NCBI GenBank assembly: GCA_018821535.1
Contig: JAHJLV010000018.1
Coordinates: 27,392-91,391 of the forward strand
Direction of reading: 5' to 3'
Source: Pseudomonadota bacterium
Lineage (GTDB): Bacteria > Desulfobacterota > Desulfobacteria > Desulfobacterales > Desulfobacteraceae
DNA: 64,000 nucleotides
Part shown: positions 36,049-44,807 of the stretch, in pieces
Layout: every line of letters begins with the position of its first letter
How positions within the stretch are numbered: position 1 is the first letter of the stretch
Program-made: the position numbers and the translations under genes
The notes under the pieces: generated by a model
Seen by the model: only the letters and a program-made list of their open reading frames with translations
What the model was told of the DNA's origin: nothing
Database searches by the model: none

Positions 36049-37022
36049 CAGGCGTTCAACTCCCTTGCAGCATCAATGGCAGAATAGGTCAGGATAATAT
36101 CAGCGCCGGCCCGTTTAATGGACAAAAGGGTTTCCATGATCATTTTTTTTGCATCCACCCATCCCATGAGTTCTCCGGCTTTCATGATGGAATATTCTCC
36201 ACTGACATTATAGGCTGCAATGGGAAGGTCGATTTCCTGTTTTAACCGATAAATGATATCCAGATAGGACAATGCGGGTTTCACCATGATAATATCTGCG
36301 CCTTCTTCAATATCCATGGTGGCTTCTCGAATGGCTTCATCTGAATTGCCCGGATCCATCTGATAGGTTTTTCTATCGCCGAATTGGGGTGCTGAGTCTG
36401 CTGCCTGCCGGAACGGGCCATAAAATGCAGATGCGTATTTGACCGCATAGGACATGATGGGAATCTGGGAAAATCCTTCTTCATCCAGGGTCTGGCGTAT
36501 TTCCGCCACCCGTCCGTCCATCATGTCGGACGGGGCAACCATGTCAGCGCCTGCCTGGACATGGGAAAGGGCGGTTCGTGCCAGAAGATCAAGGGAGGCA
36601 TCATTGTCGATAATGCCGTTTTCCACCACACCGCAATGACCGTGATCTGTGTAGGCACAAAGGCAGACATCAGTGATGACGGTGATATCAGGTACGTTTT
36701 CCTTAACCGCCCGGATCGCTTTCTGGACAATGGCATCCTTGGCATAGGCCCGGGTGGCCAGTTCATCTTTTTTGTCCGGCAGCCCAAACAGGATAATGGC
36801 AGGAACACCGGCATCGCAGGCTTCTTTTGCCTTTTTGACGATCTGGTCACAGGACAGATGAAAATGGCCCGGCATGGATTCAATGGGCTTTTTTACATCC
36901 TTTCCTTCAACGGCAAACAAGGGCAGAATCAGATCATCACAGGAAAGGCGGGTTTCCCGTATCATCCGCCTGAAATTGGTGTTGGCTCTCAGCCGCCTGG
37001 GGCGATAATCAGGAAACAGCAT
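36048..37022 (-). CDS. hemB: Delta-aminolevulinic acid dehydratase (porphobilinogen synthase)
   Basis: A 324-residue enzyme joining two 5-aminolevulinate molecules to porphobilinogen. The zinc-type metal site TDVCLCAYTDHGHCG is present with its cysteines, and both active-site lysine regions are seen (VKYASAFYGPFRQAADS and IIMVKPALSYLDII). Its start overlaps the ahbC stop (TAATG) and its stop overlaps the ahbD start, so it sits inside the siroheme-dependent heme operon and supplies the tetrapyrrole precursor. Confidence 0.97.
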   Translation of the reverse strand: MLFPDYRPRRLRANTNFRRMIRETRLSCDDLILPLFAVEGKDVKKPIESMPGHFHLSCDQIVKKAKEACDAGVPAIILFGLPDKKDELATRAYAKDAIVQKAIRAVKENVPDITVITDVCLCAYTDHGHCGVVENGIIDNDASLDLLARTALSHVQAGADMVAPSDMMDGRVAEIRQTLDEEGFSQIPIMSYAVKYASAFYGPFRQAADSAPQFGDRKTYQMDPGNSDEAIREATMDIEEGADIIMVKPALSYLDIIYRLKQEIDLPIAAYNVSGEYSIMKAGELMGWVDAKKMIMETLLSIKRAGADIILTYSAIDAARELNA

Positions 37023-38212
37023 TATGAATTCTCCTTTTTGATTTCTTCATCTGTCAGATAGCAGGCAGGATCAGAGTCCCATGGATCATCTGCCACAGAT
37101 TCAGCCCGTGCTCTGAAATTTCCCGCACAGATGTCCAGCCATCTGCAGTCTGCACACCGGCCTTTGATGTGTTTTTTCTTGTCTTTGAGTTTCATCAGAA
37201 ACTCGTTGTCAGCGTTTGTCCAGATCTGGGAAAAGGGCGTGTCTTTTACATTTCCCAGAACCTTTTCTCTCCAGAACTGATCCGGGTGAACCTGTCCGTC
37301 CCAGGAAATACATCCGATACCGCGGCCCGAGGAATTGCCCTCATTCATTTCAAGCAGTTCAAGAACATCTGCGGCTCTGTCCGGATTTTCATCCAGAAGT
37401 CTTTGATAGACATAGGGGCCGTCCGCATGGTTATCAACGGTCAGGATTTCTTTGGCAAGATTCCGGTCATGAAGATCTTTGGTCCTGTCCATGATCAGAT
37501 CCAGCACTTTCCGGGTCTCTTCGTGGGACAGATCTTCTTTGGCAATTTCAGACCCTCTGCCGGAATAGACCAGATGATAAAAACAGGCCCTGGGGATATT
37601 CTTTTTTTCAAGAAGATCAAAAATACCGGGGATATCCTGGACATTTCTTTTATTGATGGTAAACCTCAGGCCAACTTTGATGCCGGCTTTCTGGCAGTTA
37701 TCAATGGCGTGCATGGCTTTTTGAAAAGCGCCTTTGACCCCGCGGAATTTATCATGGGTTTCTTCCATCCCGTCCAGGCTGATGCCCACATAGGACAGAC
37801 CGATATCCTTTAAAATTTTAGCTTTTTCTTCTGTGATCAGCGTGCCGTTGGTGGAAATAACCGCTCTCATCCCTTTGCTGACGGCATATTGTGCATATTC
37901 CATCAGCCGGGGATGCACCAGGGGCTCTCCGCCGGAAAACAACAGCACCGGAACCCCGAAAGCGGCCAGGTCATCTATCATGGCCAGGCTCTGTTCATGG
38001 GTCAGTTCATTGTCATAGGAAATGTCTTCGCTTCTGGCATAGCAGTGAACACATTTAAGGTTGCACCGCCGGGTCATATTCCAGACCACAACGGGTTTTT
38101 TATCCTTTGAAAATTGCAGAAGATGGGAGGGCAGCTGCCCGGATTCCCGTGAATATCTTAATGCATCCGAGGGTTCAACAGTGGCACAGTAAAGTTTTGA
38201 GATTCCAATCAT
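37022..38212 (-). CDS. ahbC: Radical SAM 12,18-didecarboxysiroheme deacetylase AhbC
   Basis: A 396-residue radical SAM/SPASM enzyme that removes acetate side chains from 12,18-didecarboxysiroheme in the alternative heme pathway. The N-terminus ISKLYCATVEPSDALRY is typical of AhbC. The cluster motif CNLKCVHC and the C-terminal SPASM cysteines (CISWDGQVHPDQF, CADCRWLDICAG) are seen. It overlaps the upstream ClpX-like gene by four bases (ATGA) and the hemB start by one base. Confidence 0.92.
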   Translation of the reverse strand: MIGISKLYCATVEPSDALRYSRESGQLPSHLLQFSKDKKPVVVWNMTRRCNLKCVHCYARSEDISYDNELTHEQSLAMIDDLAAFGVPVLLFSGGEPLVHPRLMEYAQYAVSKGMRAVISTNGTLITEEKAKILKDIGLSYVGISLDGMEETHDKFRGVKGAFQKAMHAIDNCQKAGIKVGLRFTINKRNVQDIPGIFDLLEKKNIPRACFYHLVYSGRGSEIAKEDLSHEETRKVLDLIMDRTKDLHDRNLAKEILTVDNHADGPYVYQRLLDENPDRAADVLELLEMNEGNSSGRGIGCISWDGQVHPDQFWREKVLGNVKDTPFSQIWTNADNEFLMKLKDKKKHIKGRCADCRWLDICAGNFRARAESVADDPWDSDPACYLTDEEIKKENS

Positions 38213-39954
38213 GTCAGCTCTTTTTTTATAAGATCGTTAAGGTAAGTTTCATGATCTATCAAGGCGTGTTTTGACAGAAAAAATCTGTTTTTTCCGGTTT
38301 TTTCCCGAACCAGATTAAACCCGTCATAATAGTTTTCATAGATCTTTGATAATATTTCTTCATGGGTCGCATGGTGATTAACAAACTGTTCAATCAGAAA
38401 ATCTATGGCATCTTCTTCAAAAACAATATTCAAATTGTAGCTTTTGGATACTTCTACTTCAATTTCCTTGACTGAATCATGGAACTGTTTGATTTTCTTG
38501 ACAGCATCTTCAATTTCCATGATATTATTGCAGAAATACAAGGCCACCATGTTGCACCGGATCTGGGAAAGTGTCAGTCCATATCGTATGGAAAACGTTT
38601 TCCAGTTCTCTTTTATATATTCACAGATATACTCTTTATATGCAAGGAAGGCTTTTTCATATAGCGTATTCCATTTTTCCGGTGTTTCATCCATAACTAT
38701 AGACTCAAGTGATGCTTCAGGGTGTTTAAGAAGATCCGCTGATATGGCCAGCTGGTTGATATGGTGAGATGGCAGTGTTTCTTCAAAATCCAGCAGCGCT
38801 TCTTCCACCACACTGACAAGGCCCCTTGCACCGGTATTTTCCTTGTGGGCTCTTTTTGCCAGCAGTTTTAATGCGTTGTCCGTGAAAACAATCTTGATTC
38901 CGTATGCGTCAAAATCCAGGCGTTTGCTTAAAATGACCGGGTTGTTGGGCATTCTCAGAACATGATACAGGTCTTTTTCACTCAAGGGGTCAAGAATGCA
39001 GCGGACAGGCACCCGGCCGATGAATTCTGATTCAAAACCAAACTCCACCAGATCCTCGGTTTTGGTCTGTTTGAGCAGATCAATATCGCTTTGCGCGTTT
39101 GCAAGCTTTGAACCAAACCCGATATTCTGTTTTGACAGCCTTTTTTTCACCACATCTGAAAGCGGAGAGAACGCACCGCTTAATATGAACAGGATATTGG
39201 CCGTATTCACCCGTCTTCTGTTTCTTTTGCCGGTTCTCTGGAATGCTTCCAGCTCCTGCATCATGGAAACCGGATCATGGGGGACCTTCAGATCCACTTC
39301 TGTTTCTTCCATGGGTTTTAGCAGTGCCCTTTGAACGCCGGTTCTGGAAACCTGTGCGCCAATGACATTCGGGCTTGCGGCAATTTTGTCTATCTCATCA
39401 ATATAGATGATTCCGCATTCGGCAAGGTCGATATCATCGTTGGCCTCTTTGACCAGATCCCGGATCAGATCTTCCACATCACCCCCCACATATCCGGTTT
39501 CTGAAAATTTTGTGGCATCCGCTTTTACAAAAGGGACACCGATTTTCTTTGCAATCAGTTTGATCAGATATGTTTTTCCCGTCCCGGTGGGGCCGAACAT
39601 CAGGATATTGGATTTGATGTTTCCGGTAATTTTAGGGGAATCACTGCCTGCTGTCTGTGCATGCCGGATTCTGTTAAAATGGGTACATATCTTTGTTGCC
39701 AGTACAGATTTGGCTTTTGTCTGCCGAACCACATACTGGTCCAGATATGAGATCAATTCTTTGGGTTTGATATTGAAATCCGTAAGAATCTTTCTGCCTT
39801 CAGAATCAGGCCCGACAGAAGCTGCCTCGGTTTTGGGAAGAGCGGAAGGCGTGATAATCCGAACATTTCCGCCAAATTTTTTATTTAAAAATTCGCCCAG
39901 TTCTTTTTCTATTTTTTTAGGATCCTGAAAATCCGTATTCTGTATTTTCTTCAT
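38209..39954 (-). CDS. ClpX-like AAA+ ATPase lacking the zinc-binding domain
   Basis: A 581-residue AAA+ unfoldase. The N-terminal Cys4 zinc domain of ClpX is absent, replaced by about 55 unrelated residues. The AAA+ core is ClpX-like: LDQYVVRQTKAKSVLA, Walker A GPTGTGKT, pore loop ETGYVGGDVEDLIRDL, Walker B IIYIDEIDK, an IGFG loop (NIGFGSK) of the type that docks ClpP, FIGRVPV, and NTGARGLVSVVEEALLD. About 150 extra C-terminal residues follow, with no known domain. It is the first gene of a coupled operon with ahbC, hemB and ahbD, hinting at a role in heme-enzyme assembly or turnover. Confidence 0.85.
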   Translation of the reverse strand: MKKIQNTDFQDPKKIEKELGEFLNKKFGGNVRIITPSALPKTEAASVGPDSEGRKILTDFNIKPKELISYLDQYVVRQTKAKSVLATKICTHFNRIRHAQTAGSDSPKITGNIKSNILMFGPTGTGKTYLIKLIAKKIGVPFVKADATKFSETGYVGGDVEDLIRDLVKEANDDIDLAECGIIYIDEIDKIAASPNVIGAQVSRTGVQRALLKPMEETEVDLKVPHDPVSMMQELEAFQRTGKRNRRRVNTANILFILSGAFSPLSDVVKKRLSKQNIGFGSKLANAQSDIDLLKQTKTEDLVEFGFESEFIGRVPVRCILDPLSEKDLYHVLRMPNNPVILSKRLDFDAYGIKIVFTDNALKLLAKRAHKENTGARGLVSVVEEALLDFEETLPSHHINQLAISADLLKHPEASLESIVMDETPEKWNTLYEKAFLAYKEYICEYIKENWKTFSIRYGLTLSQIRCNMVALYFCNNIMEIEDAVKKIKQFHDSVKEIEVEVSKSYNLNIVFEEDAIDFLIEQFVNHHATHEEILSKIYENYYDGFNLVREKTGKNRFFLSKHALIDHETYLNDLIKKELT

Positions 39955-39986
39955 AATAGACTAATATAAACAAGGTTGAGAATAAT

Positions 39987-40181
39987 TCAAGATGGATCAG
40001 GGGATTGTGTGTCTTTTTCCTGGTACAGCGCACAGGGTTTTCCCGATGACGCAAACACAAGAACACTTGGCAGCTGGCGGGTTTTAAATCCCATTGCCCT
40101 GCATCCATTGGGATGTTTCGGGTCCCAGGTGATATAAAAGAATTTGCACTTGAAACAATTTCTTCTGTAATCTTTGGGCAT
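39987..40181 (-). CDS. Small four-cysteine protein of unknown function
   Basis: A 64-residue soluble protein with [24 protein letters not shown] and a later Cys (KPCALYQ). The spacing CxxC...C...C suggests a small metal-binding module. The pattern is familiar from short uncharacterised proteins of Desulfobacterota, but no function is known to me. AGG precedes the ATG at a suitable distance. It follows the tRNA gene and its terminator and precedes the ClpX-like gene on the same strand. Confidence 0.7.
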   Translation of the reverse strand: MPKDYRRNCFKCKFFYITWDPKHPNGCRAMGFKTRQLPSVLVFASSGKPCALYQEKDTQSPDPS

Positions 40182-40210
40182 TGGATACCTGATATCCTGA
40201 TAGAATTAAA

Positions 40211-40241
40211 AAAGCCGCGAACAAAGACTGCCCGCGGCTTT
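40211..40241 (-). terminator. Terminator after tRNA-Leu
   Basis: Stem arms AAAGCCGCG (40211-40219) and CGCGGCTTT (40233-40241). On the minus strand the hairpin is followed by a run of T. It ends the gap-tpiA-secG-tRNA unit. Confidence 0.8.
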
Positions 40242-40252
40242 TAATAGATTTA

Positions 40253-40337
40253 TGGTGCCGAAGGGGAGATTTGAACTCCCACGGGTCGCCCCACACGCCC
40301 CTCAAGCGTGCGTGTCTACCAATTCCACCACTTCGGC
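40253..40337 (-). tRNA. leuU: tRNA-Leu(GAG)
   Basis: An 85-nt class II tRNA read on the minus strand. The acceptor stem GCCGAAG pairs with CTTCGGC, the D-arm has GTGGAATTGGTAGAC, and the anticodon stem CACGC/GCGTG encloses the loop TTGAGGG with anticodon GAG. A variable arm, the T-arm GTTCAAATC and an encoded CCA end follow. It lies right after secG, the same arrangement as secG-leuU in E. coli. Confidence 0.96.
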
Positions 40338-40363
40338 TTAAGTTCCTGTTTTTTTAAAAATAT

Positions 40364-40651
40364 TTATTCTGTTGTCTGTTCAACAGGAGCTGGAACATTT
40401 TTCATTATAGATTTTTCAGCCTTGTGCCCTGAAACATATGCCAGGGTCAATGATGTCACCATAAAGATGATTGCAACAGCAGTGGTTATTTTTGTCAGGA
40501 TTGTCGCAGGACCACCGGCGCCAAAAAGAGTCTGGCCTGCGCCGCCACCCATGGAAATACCCATTTCTGCGCCTTTGCCGCTTTGAAGCAGCACAATCAG
40601 GATCAGCAGAATGCAGGCGGTAACATGTAACGCTACAATAAAAGGTGTCAT
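40364..40651 (-). CDS. secG: Preprotein translocase subunit SecG
   Basis: A 95-residue inner-membrane protein with two helices. The conserved segment between them is IVLLQSGKGAEMGISMGGGAGQTLFGAGGPATILTK, the SecG signature. It assists SecA-driven export through SecYE. Its start overlaps the tpiA stop by four bases. The tRNA-Leu gene follows, completing a widespread gene order. Confidence 0.95.
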   Translation of the reverse strand: MTPFIVALHVTACILLILIVLLQSGKGAEMGISMGGGAGQTLFGAGGPATILTKITTAVAIIFMVTSLTLAYVSGHKAEKSIMKNVPAPVEQTTE

Positions 40652-41415
40652 ATTATCGATTCATTATATTTTATAATATTAATAAATTTATCTGCATCAA
40701 GGCTTGCTCCTCCGACAAGAGCACCATCAACATCCTCAATACCCATTAAACTATATGCATTCTCAGGTTTTACCGAACCGCCGTATAAAATTCTTTTCTG
40801 GTCGGCAAATTCTTGTGAAAACAGCTTTCCAAGCAAAGAACGCAAATACCGATGCACTTCATCAACCTGACTTTCATTTGCCGTTTTCCCTGTCCCGATT
40901 GCCCAGACAGGTTCGTAGGCAAGTACAAGATCCACAAGTTCATCCGGACCAAAGCCTTTTAACCCATCTGACACCTGCTTGTCAAGTACCTGAAAGGTTT
41001 TTTCTTCATCCCTCTGGCCTTCTGTTTCTCCGATACACAATATGGGTTTCAGGCCGGAAAGAACTGCAGACTTTATTTTTTTTCTGATGGATTCATCGGT
41101 CTCACCAAAGATCTGCCGTCTCTCAGAATGACCGATAATAACATATTCTGCGCCAGCTTCCTTGATCATGTCAGCGCTGACTTCTCCTGTAAATGCGCCC
41201 TGGTTTTCAAAATAAAGATTTTGGGCGCCTGTTTTTATGGGAGAACCTGCAAAAATTTGTGCGACCTGCTGCAATGCGATAAAATTGGGTGCGATCATGA
41301 TCTCTGGATTTGAGATGCCTGTGCACAGTTTTACCAGCACTGTTGCGGCTGTTACGGCTTGCGGGCCGGTTTTGTACATTTTCCAGTTTCCGGCAATTAA
41401 CGGTGTTCTGCTCAT
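40648..41415 (-). CDS. tpiA: Triosephosphate isomerase
   Basis: A 255-residue TIM-barrel enzyme interconverting dihydroxyacetone phosphate and glyceraldehyde 3-phosphate. Active-site motifs are GNWKMYK, IGHSERRQIFGE (His) and VLAYEPVWAIGTG (Glu), with loop GGSVKPENA. The start at 41415 is chosen because GGGAGG lies just upstream; an in-frame ATG at 41439 would add eight residues not typical of the family. It lies between gap and secG. Confidence 0.97.
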   Translation of the reverse strand: MSRTPLIAGNWKMYKTGPQAVTAATVLVKLCTGISNPEIMIAPNFIALQQVAQIFAGSPIKTGAQNLYFENQGAFTGEVSADMIKEAGAEYVIIGHSERRQIFGETDESIRKKIKSAVLSGLKPILCIGETEGQRDEEKTFQVLDKQVSDGLKGFGPDELVDLVLAYEPVWAIGTGKTANESQVDEVHRYLRSLLGKLFSQEFADQKRILYGGSVKPENAYSLMGIEDVDGALVGGASLDADKFINIIKYNESII

Positions 41416-41446
41416 TTGGTCCTCCCAATGGAATTGCAAACTATAA

Positions 41447-42454
41447 TTATAGAGAAGCCCCGATCAGGATGGAAAGATCAACCATCCGGCTGGAATATCC
41501 TGTTTCATTGTCATACCAAGAGTAGATTTTCACCATATTGCCACCGATAACATCGGTGCATTTGGCATCAACGATGGATGACAATGGATTCGAATTAAAG
41601 TCTATGGATACCAGCGGGATTTCACAAAAGCCCAGTATGTTTTTCAAATTGGTCTGGGATGCTTTTTGAAGGGCATCATTGATATCCTTAACTGATAGTC
41701 CGCTTTTTTCAGTGTTTACAACAAAATCCACCATGGAAACATTGGGCGTAGGCACCCGGACAGACATCCCGTTGAGTTTGCCTTTAAGTTCCGGCAATAC
41801 CAGTGCGACCGCTTTTGCAGCCCCGGTTGTGGTGGGGATCATGGAAAGTCCGGCAGCTCTGGCTCTTCTCAGGTCTTTATGGGGAAAATCCAGAATGCGC
41901 TGATCGCCGGTATATGAATGGATGGTTGTCATCATGCCGGAGACAATGCCGAAATTATCCAGCAAAACCTTGGCAACCGGCGCAAGACAGTTGGTGGTGC
42001 AGGATGCATTGGAAATAATGTGATGTGAAGCCGGATCATATGCATCGTGATTGACTCCCATGACAATGGTGATGTCCGGGTCACTTGCCGGAGCCGAGAT
42101 AATTACTTTTTTAGCGCCGCCCTCAAAATGTTTTGAGGCGCTTGCATGGTCTCTGAATAAACCGGTGCATTCACACACGATATCGACGCCTGAATCTTTC
42201 CAGGGAATCTGTGCCGGATCTTTTAAGCTTGTCACCCTGACAGTTCTGCCGTTAACGGTGATAGCATCTTTATCGGCTGTTACCGGGGTGTTCAGGTGCC
42301 CGTGTACCGAGTCGTATTCAAGAAGGTGGGCAATTGTCTGAGTGTCAGTTAAATCATTAATTGCAGTGATCTCAACTTCCGGATGATTCAGGGCTGCACG
42401 GAAAATTATTCTCCCGATTCTGCCAAATCCGTTAATGCCTAATTTTATACTCAT
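41447..42454 (-). CDS. gap: Glyceraldehyde-3-phosphate dehydrogenase, type I
   Basis: A 335-residue glycolytic enzyme. NAD-binding GINGFGRIGRIIFRAAL, the catalytic SNASCTTNCLAP (Cys followed by the family motif) and the C-terminal WYDNETGYSSRMVDL are all present. The nearby tpiA makes a lower-glycolysis unit. GGAGACGCC precedes the start on the minus strand. It follows the EIIA/RapZ cluster after a 43-base gap. Confidence 0.97.
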   Translation of the reverse strand: MSIKLGINGFGRIGRIIFRAALNHPEVEITAINDLTDTQTIAHLLEYDSVHGHLNTPVTADKDAITVNGRTVRVTSLKDPAQIPWKDSGVDIVCECTGLFRDHASASKHFEGGAKKVIISAPASDPDITIVMGVNHDAYDPASHHIISNASCTTNCLAPVAKVLLDNFGIVSGMMTTIHSYTGDQRILDFPHKDLRRARAAGLSMIPTTTGAAKAVALVLPELKGKLNGMSVRVPTPNVSMVDFVVNTEKSGLSVKDINDALQKASQTNLKNILGFCEIPLVSIDFNSNPLSSIVDAKCTDVIGGNMVKIYSWYDNETGYSSRMVDLSILIGASL

Positions 42455-42497
42455 TTGGCGTCTCCTTTAATGTTTAAGGGGTTTATAAGAGGTGTTT

Positions 42498-42911
42498 TTA
42501 CGTCCGTTTTGTTCCTTTCAAAATTCCGCTGGCAAGGGATATGCTTTTTTTGCCAAATACCACAAGCGATTCGGCCAGTGTTTTCATATCCATTTTTGAA
42601 CGGGTATTGACAGCTCTTAGCAGAATAGGCAGATTCACACCGGAAATCACTTCCACCTTTCCTTCCTCAAGAAAAGAATAGCTTAAATTTGAAGGTGTTC
42701 CGCCAAACATATCTGTCAGAATAATAACCCCGTTGTCTGTTTGAACCTTGGCAATGCTTTTTTTGATTTTTTTTCTTAAAGTTTCAGGGTCTTCTTTAAT
42801 ATCAATGGAAACAGAGACCAGATGGTCCTCTTTTTTCCCCAGAATAAACTCAACGGTTTCAATCAGTGTTTCCCCAAGGTTTGCATGGGCAACTACGAGT
42901 ATTCCTGTCAT
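42498..42911 (-). CDS. PTS EIIA component of the mannose family
   Basis: A 137-residue EIIA-Man-type phosphocarrier. His9 in ILVVAHANLGE is the expected phosphorylation site, and GVIILTDMFGGTPSNLSYSF is the family's core motif. No EIIB, EIIC or EIID genes are next to it, so a regulatory rather than sugar-transport role is likely. It overlaps rapZ by four bases and is the last gene of the rpoN cluster. Confidence 0.88.
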   Translation of the reverse strand: MTGILVVAHANLGETLIETVEFILGKKEDHLVSVSIDIKEDPETLRKKIKKSIAKVQTDNGVIILTDMFGGTPSNLSYSFLEEGKVEVISGVNLPILLRAVNTRSKMDMKTLAESLVVFGKKSISLASGILKGTKRT

Positions 42912-43783
42912 ATGTCTTTCACATCCCGGTCAATATCCCTGTGGATCAGTCCGGGATTGAGCCCTTTTTTGTTAAGATGTTCAAAAATAGTTCTTGCGAT
43001 AGCCACACTTCTATGTCTGCCGCCGGTACAACCGATGGCAAAGGTTAAATATGCCTTGTTTTCTCTTTTGTATAACGGAATCAGATAGTCAAGAAGATCC
43101 AGATATTTTTCAAGGAAAAGCTGTGTTTCCTCGTTGGCCAGGACAAAGTTTCTGACAGCGTCTGATTCTCCATCAAGCGGTTTAAGTTCCGGTACAAAAT
43201 AAGGATTGGTTAAAAATCTCATATCCATGACAAGATCCGCATCATTTGGAATGCCGTATTTAAAGCCGAAGGATAAGATATTAATTTTTGTCAGACTTGT
43301 GAAGGGCTTTCCTTTATTGATCAGATCCAGAATACGGGATTTGAGCTGATGAATATTTAAATTTGTCGTGTTGATAATATGGTGGGCTGTCTGTTTAATC
43401 GGCTGCATCATTTCTTTTTCATGCCGGATGCTTTCCCGAAGAGATTTTTTGTCGGAAACCGGGTGCTGCCTCCGGGTCTGGCTGAAGCGGTTTAACAGCG
43501 TGTCCTCATCTGCCTCAAGAAAAATGGTTTCCGGTGTAATGCCCAGTTCTTCAACCGCACAGATGCCCGGCGAATAATTGGTAATAAAATTCTGACTGCG
43601 CATGTCCATGACAAAAACCAGTCCTTTTATTTTTGGATCTTTTTTAAGGGGCAGATCCAGAAATTTGGGCAGAAGTTCCATGGGCATATTATCGACACAA
43701 TAAAAAGAAGCGTCTTCAAATGCCTGGATAGCGGTTGTTTTTCCACTGCCACTAAGGCCGGTTATGATATAAACATTTTGCAT
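42908..43783 (-). CDS. rapZ: RapZ-type RNase adapter / nucleotide-binding protein
   Basis: A 291-residue P-loop protein. Walker A GLSGSGKTTA at residues 9-18 and the RapZ motif ASFYCVDNMP are seen; the C-terminal domain has SFGFKYGIPNDADLVMDMRFLTNP and GCTGGRHRSV. In enterobacteria it controls the decay of the small RNA GlmZ and so amino-sugar synthesis. Whether that holds here is unknown, since the enterobacterial sRNAs are absent from most other groups. It lies between ptsN and the EIIA-Man gene. Confidence 0.93.
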   Translation of the reverse strand: MQNVYIITGLSGSGKTTAIQAFEDASFYCVDNMPMELLPKFLDLPLKKDPKIKGLVFVMDMRSQNFITNYSPGICAVEELGITPETIFLEADEDTLLNRFSQTRRQHPVSDKKSLRESIRHEKEMMQPIKQTAHHIINTTNLNIHQLKSRILDLINKGKPFTSLTKINILSFGFKYGIPNDADLVMDMRFLTNPYFVPELKPLDGESDAVRNFVLANEETQLFLEKYLDLLDYLIPLYKRENKAYLTFAIGCTGGRHRSVAIARTIFEHLNKKGLNPGLIHRDIDRDVKDI

Positions 43784-43788
43784 GTCAT

Positions 43789-44247
43789 TTAAAAATCTTC
43801 ATCCTGTTCCGATATGATAGCATGAATATCATCAACACAGTCAGCCGTCAGCAGGCTGTGTTTGAACTGATCCATTTTCAGAAGCTTTGAAATCTGGGCC
43901 AGAACTTTCAGGTGATTACCTGTGGAGTTCTCTGAAGTCAGCAGAACAAAAAATATATGGACAGGTTTATTGTCAAGAGAATCGTATTCGACTCCCGATT
44001 TGCTCAAGCCAAATCCTATAACAGTTGACTCGATCAAGTCAAGCTTTCCGTGAGGAATTGCAATTCCTCCGCCAATGCCTGTGCTGCCCAGATGTTCTCT
44101 GTCCATGAGAACTTCAGCGATTTGTTTTTCAGATGCCTTGGTGGATGTGGAAATCGCTGCTGCAAGTTCTTTGATAGCTGCTTTTTTATCAGCGGCTTTC
44201 AAATCTGCAATAATCGATTTTTTATTCAGAAGCTGGGAAATCCTCAT
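43789..44247 (-). CDS. ptsN: PTS-Ntr regulatory EIIA protein
   Basis: A 152-residue EIIA-Ntr. The phosphorylatable His66 lies in GIGGGIAIPHGKLD, and HIFFVLLTSENSTGNHLKVLAQISKLL is typical. It does not transport sugar but links phosphoenolpyruvate/nitrogen status to regulators. It follows hpf in the rpoN-hpf-ptsN-rapZ order found across Proteobacteria. EI-Ntr and NPr genes are not in the window. Confidence 0.93.
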   Translation of the reverse strand: MRISQLLNKKSIIADLKAADKKAAIKELAAAISTSTKASEKQIAEVLMDREHLGSTGIGGGIAIPHGKLDLIESTVIGFGLSKSGVEYDSLDNKPVHIFFVLLTSENSTGNHLKVLAQISKLLKMDQFKHSLLTADCVDDIHAIISEQDEDF

Positions 44248-44255
44248 TAAATATA

Positions 44256-44798
44256 TTATCCTCTGGGCTGGATAAGCCCTAATTTTCCATTATTATGTTT
44301 ATACAGGACATTAAGCTGTTCTGTGCGGGCGTTATTAAAAACAAAAAAAGACTGTTTGCCGGAATTGAGTTCAACAGCCGCATCTTCCACATCCATGGGT
44401 TTGTAATCAATGGTTTCAATGATAATCTGGTCAGATGCGGAGGTTTCCGGGACGTCTTCTTCAGAGACAAGCGCATCAGCATCGTTTTTTATGCTGTGTT
44501 TGTTCCCTGACATATGTTTTTTAATTTTTTCCTTGTGTTTGTTTATCTGTGATTTCACTTTATCCATAAGCGCATCAATAGAGGCATACATGACTTCAGA
44601 ATCTTCTTTTGCATGGATTTTAAGTTTGTCACAGGTCAGCGTTATTTCTGCAATATGTCTTATTTTTTCAACAGATAGAACAACATGGGCTTCCGCCGGG
44701 CTTTCCAGTAATCTGTCAAATTTTTCCAGTTTTTTTTGCACATAGGATTTTAATGAACTTGAAGGGTCAATCTTTTTAAAGGTAACGGTTGTCTGCAT
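44256..44798 (-). CDS. hpf: Long-form ribosome hibernation promoting factor
   Basis: A 180-residue protein. The N-terminal S30AE/YfiA domain (MQTTVTFKKIDPSSSLKSYVQKKLEKFDRLL) binds the decoding site. The C-terminal dimerisation domain (about 120-180: IIIETIDYKPMDVEDAAVELNSGKQSFFVFNN) marks the long form that makes 100S ribosome dimers alone. It follows rpoN by nine bases. Confidence 0.93.
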   Translation of the reverse strand: MQTTVTFKKIDPSSSLKSYVQKKLEKFDRLLESPAEAHVVLSVEKIRHIAEITLTCDKLKIHAKEDSEVMYASIDALMDKVKSQINKHKEKIKKHMSGNKHSIKNDADALVSEEDVPETSASDQIIIETIDYKPMDVEDAAVELNSGKQSFFVFNNARTEQLNVLYKHNNGKLGLIQPRG

Positions 44799-44807
44799 AA
44801 AACCTCC

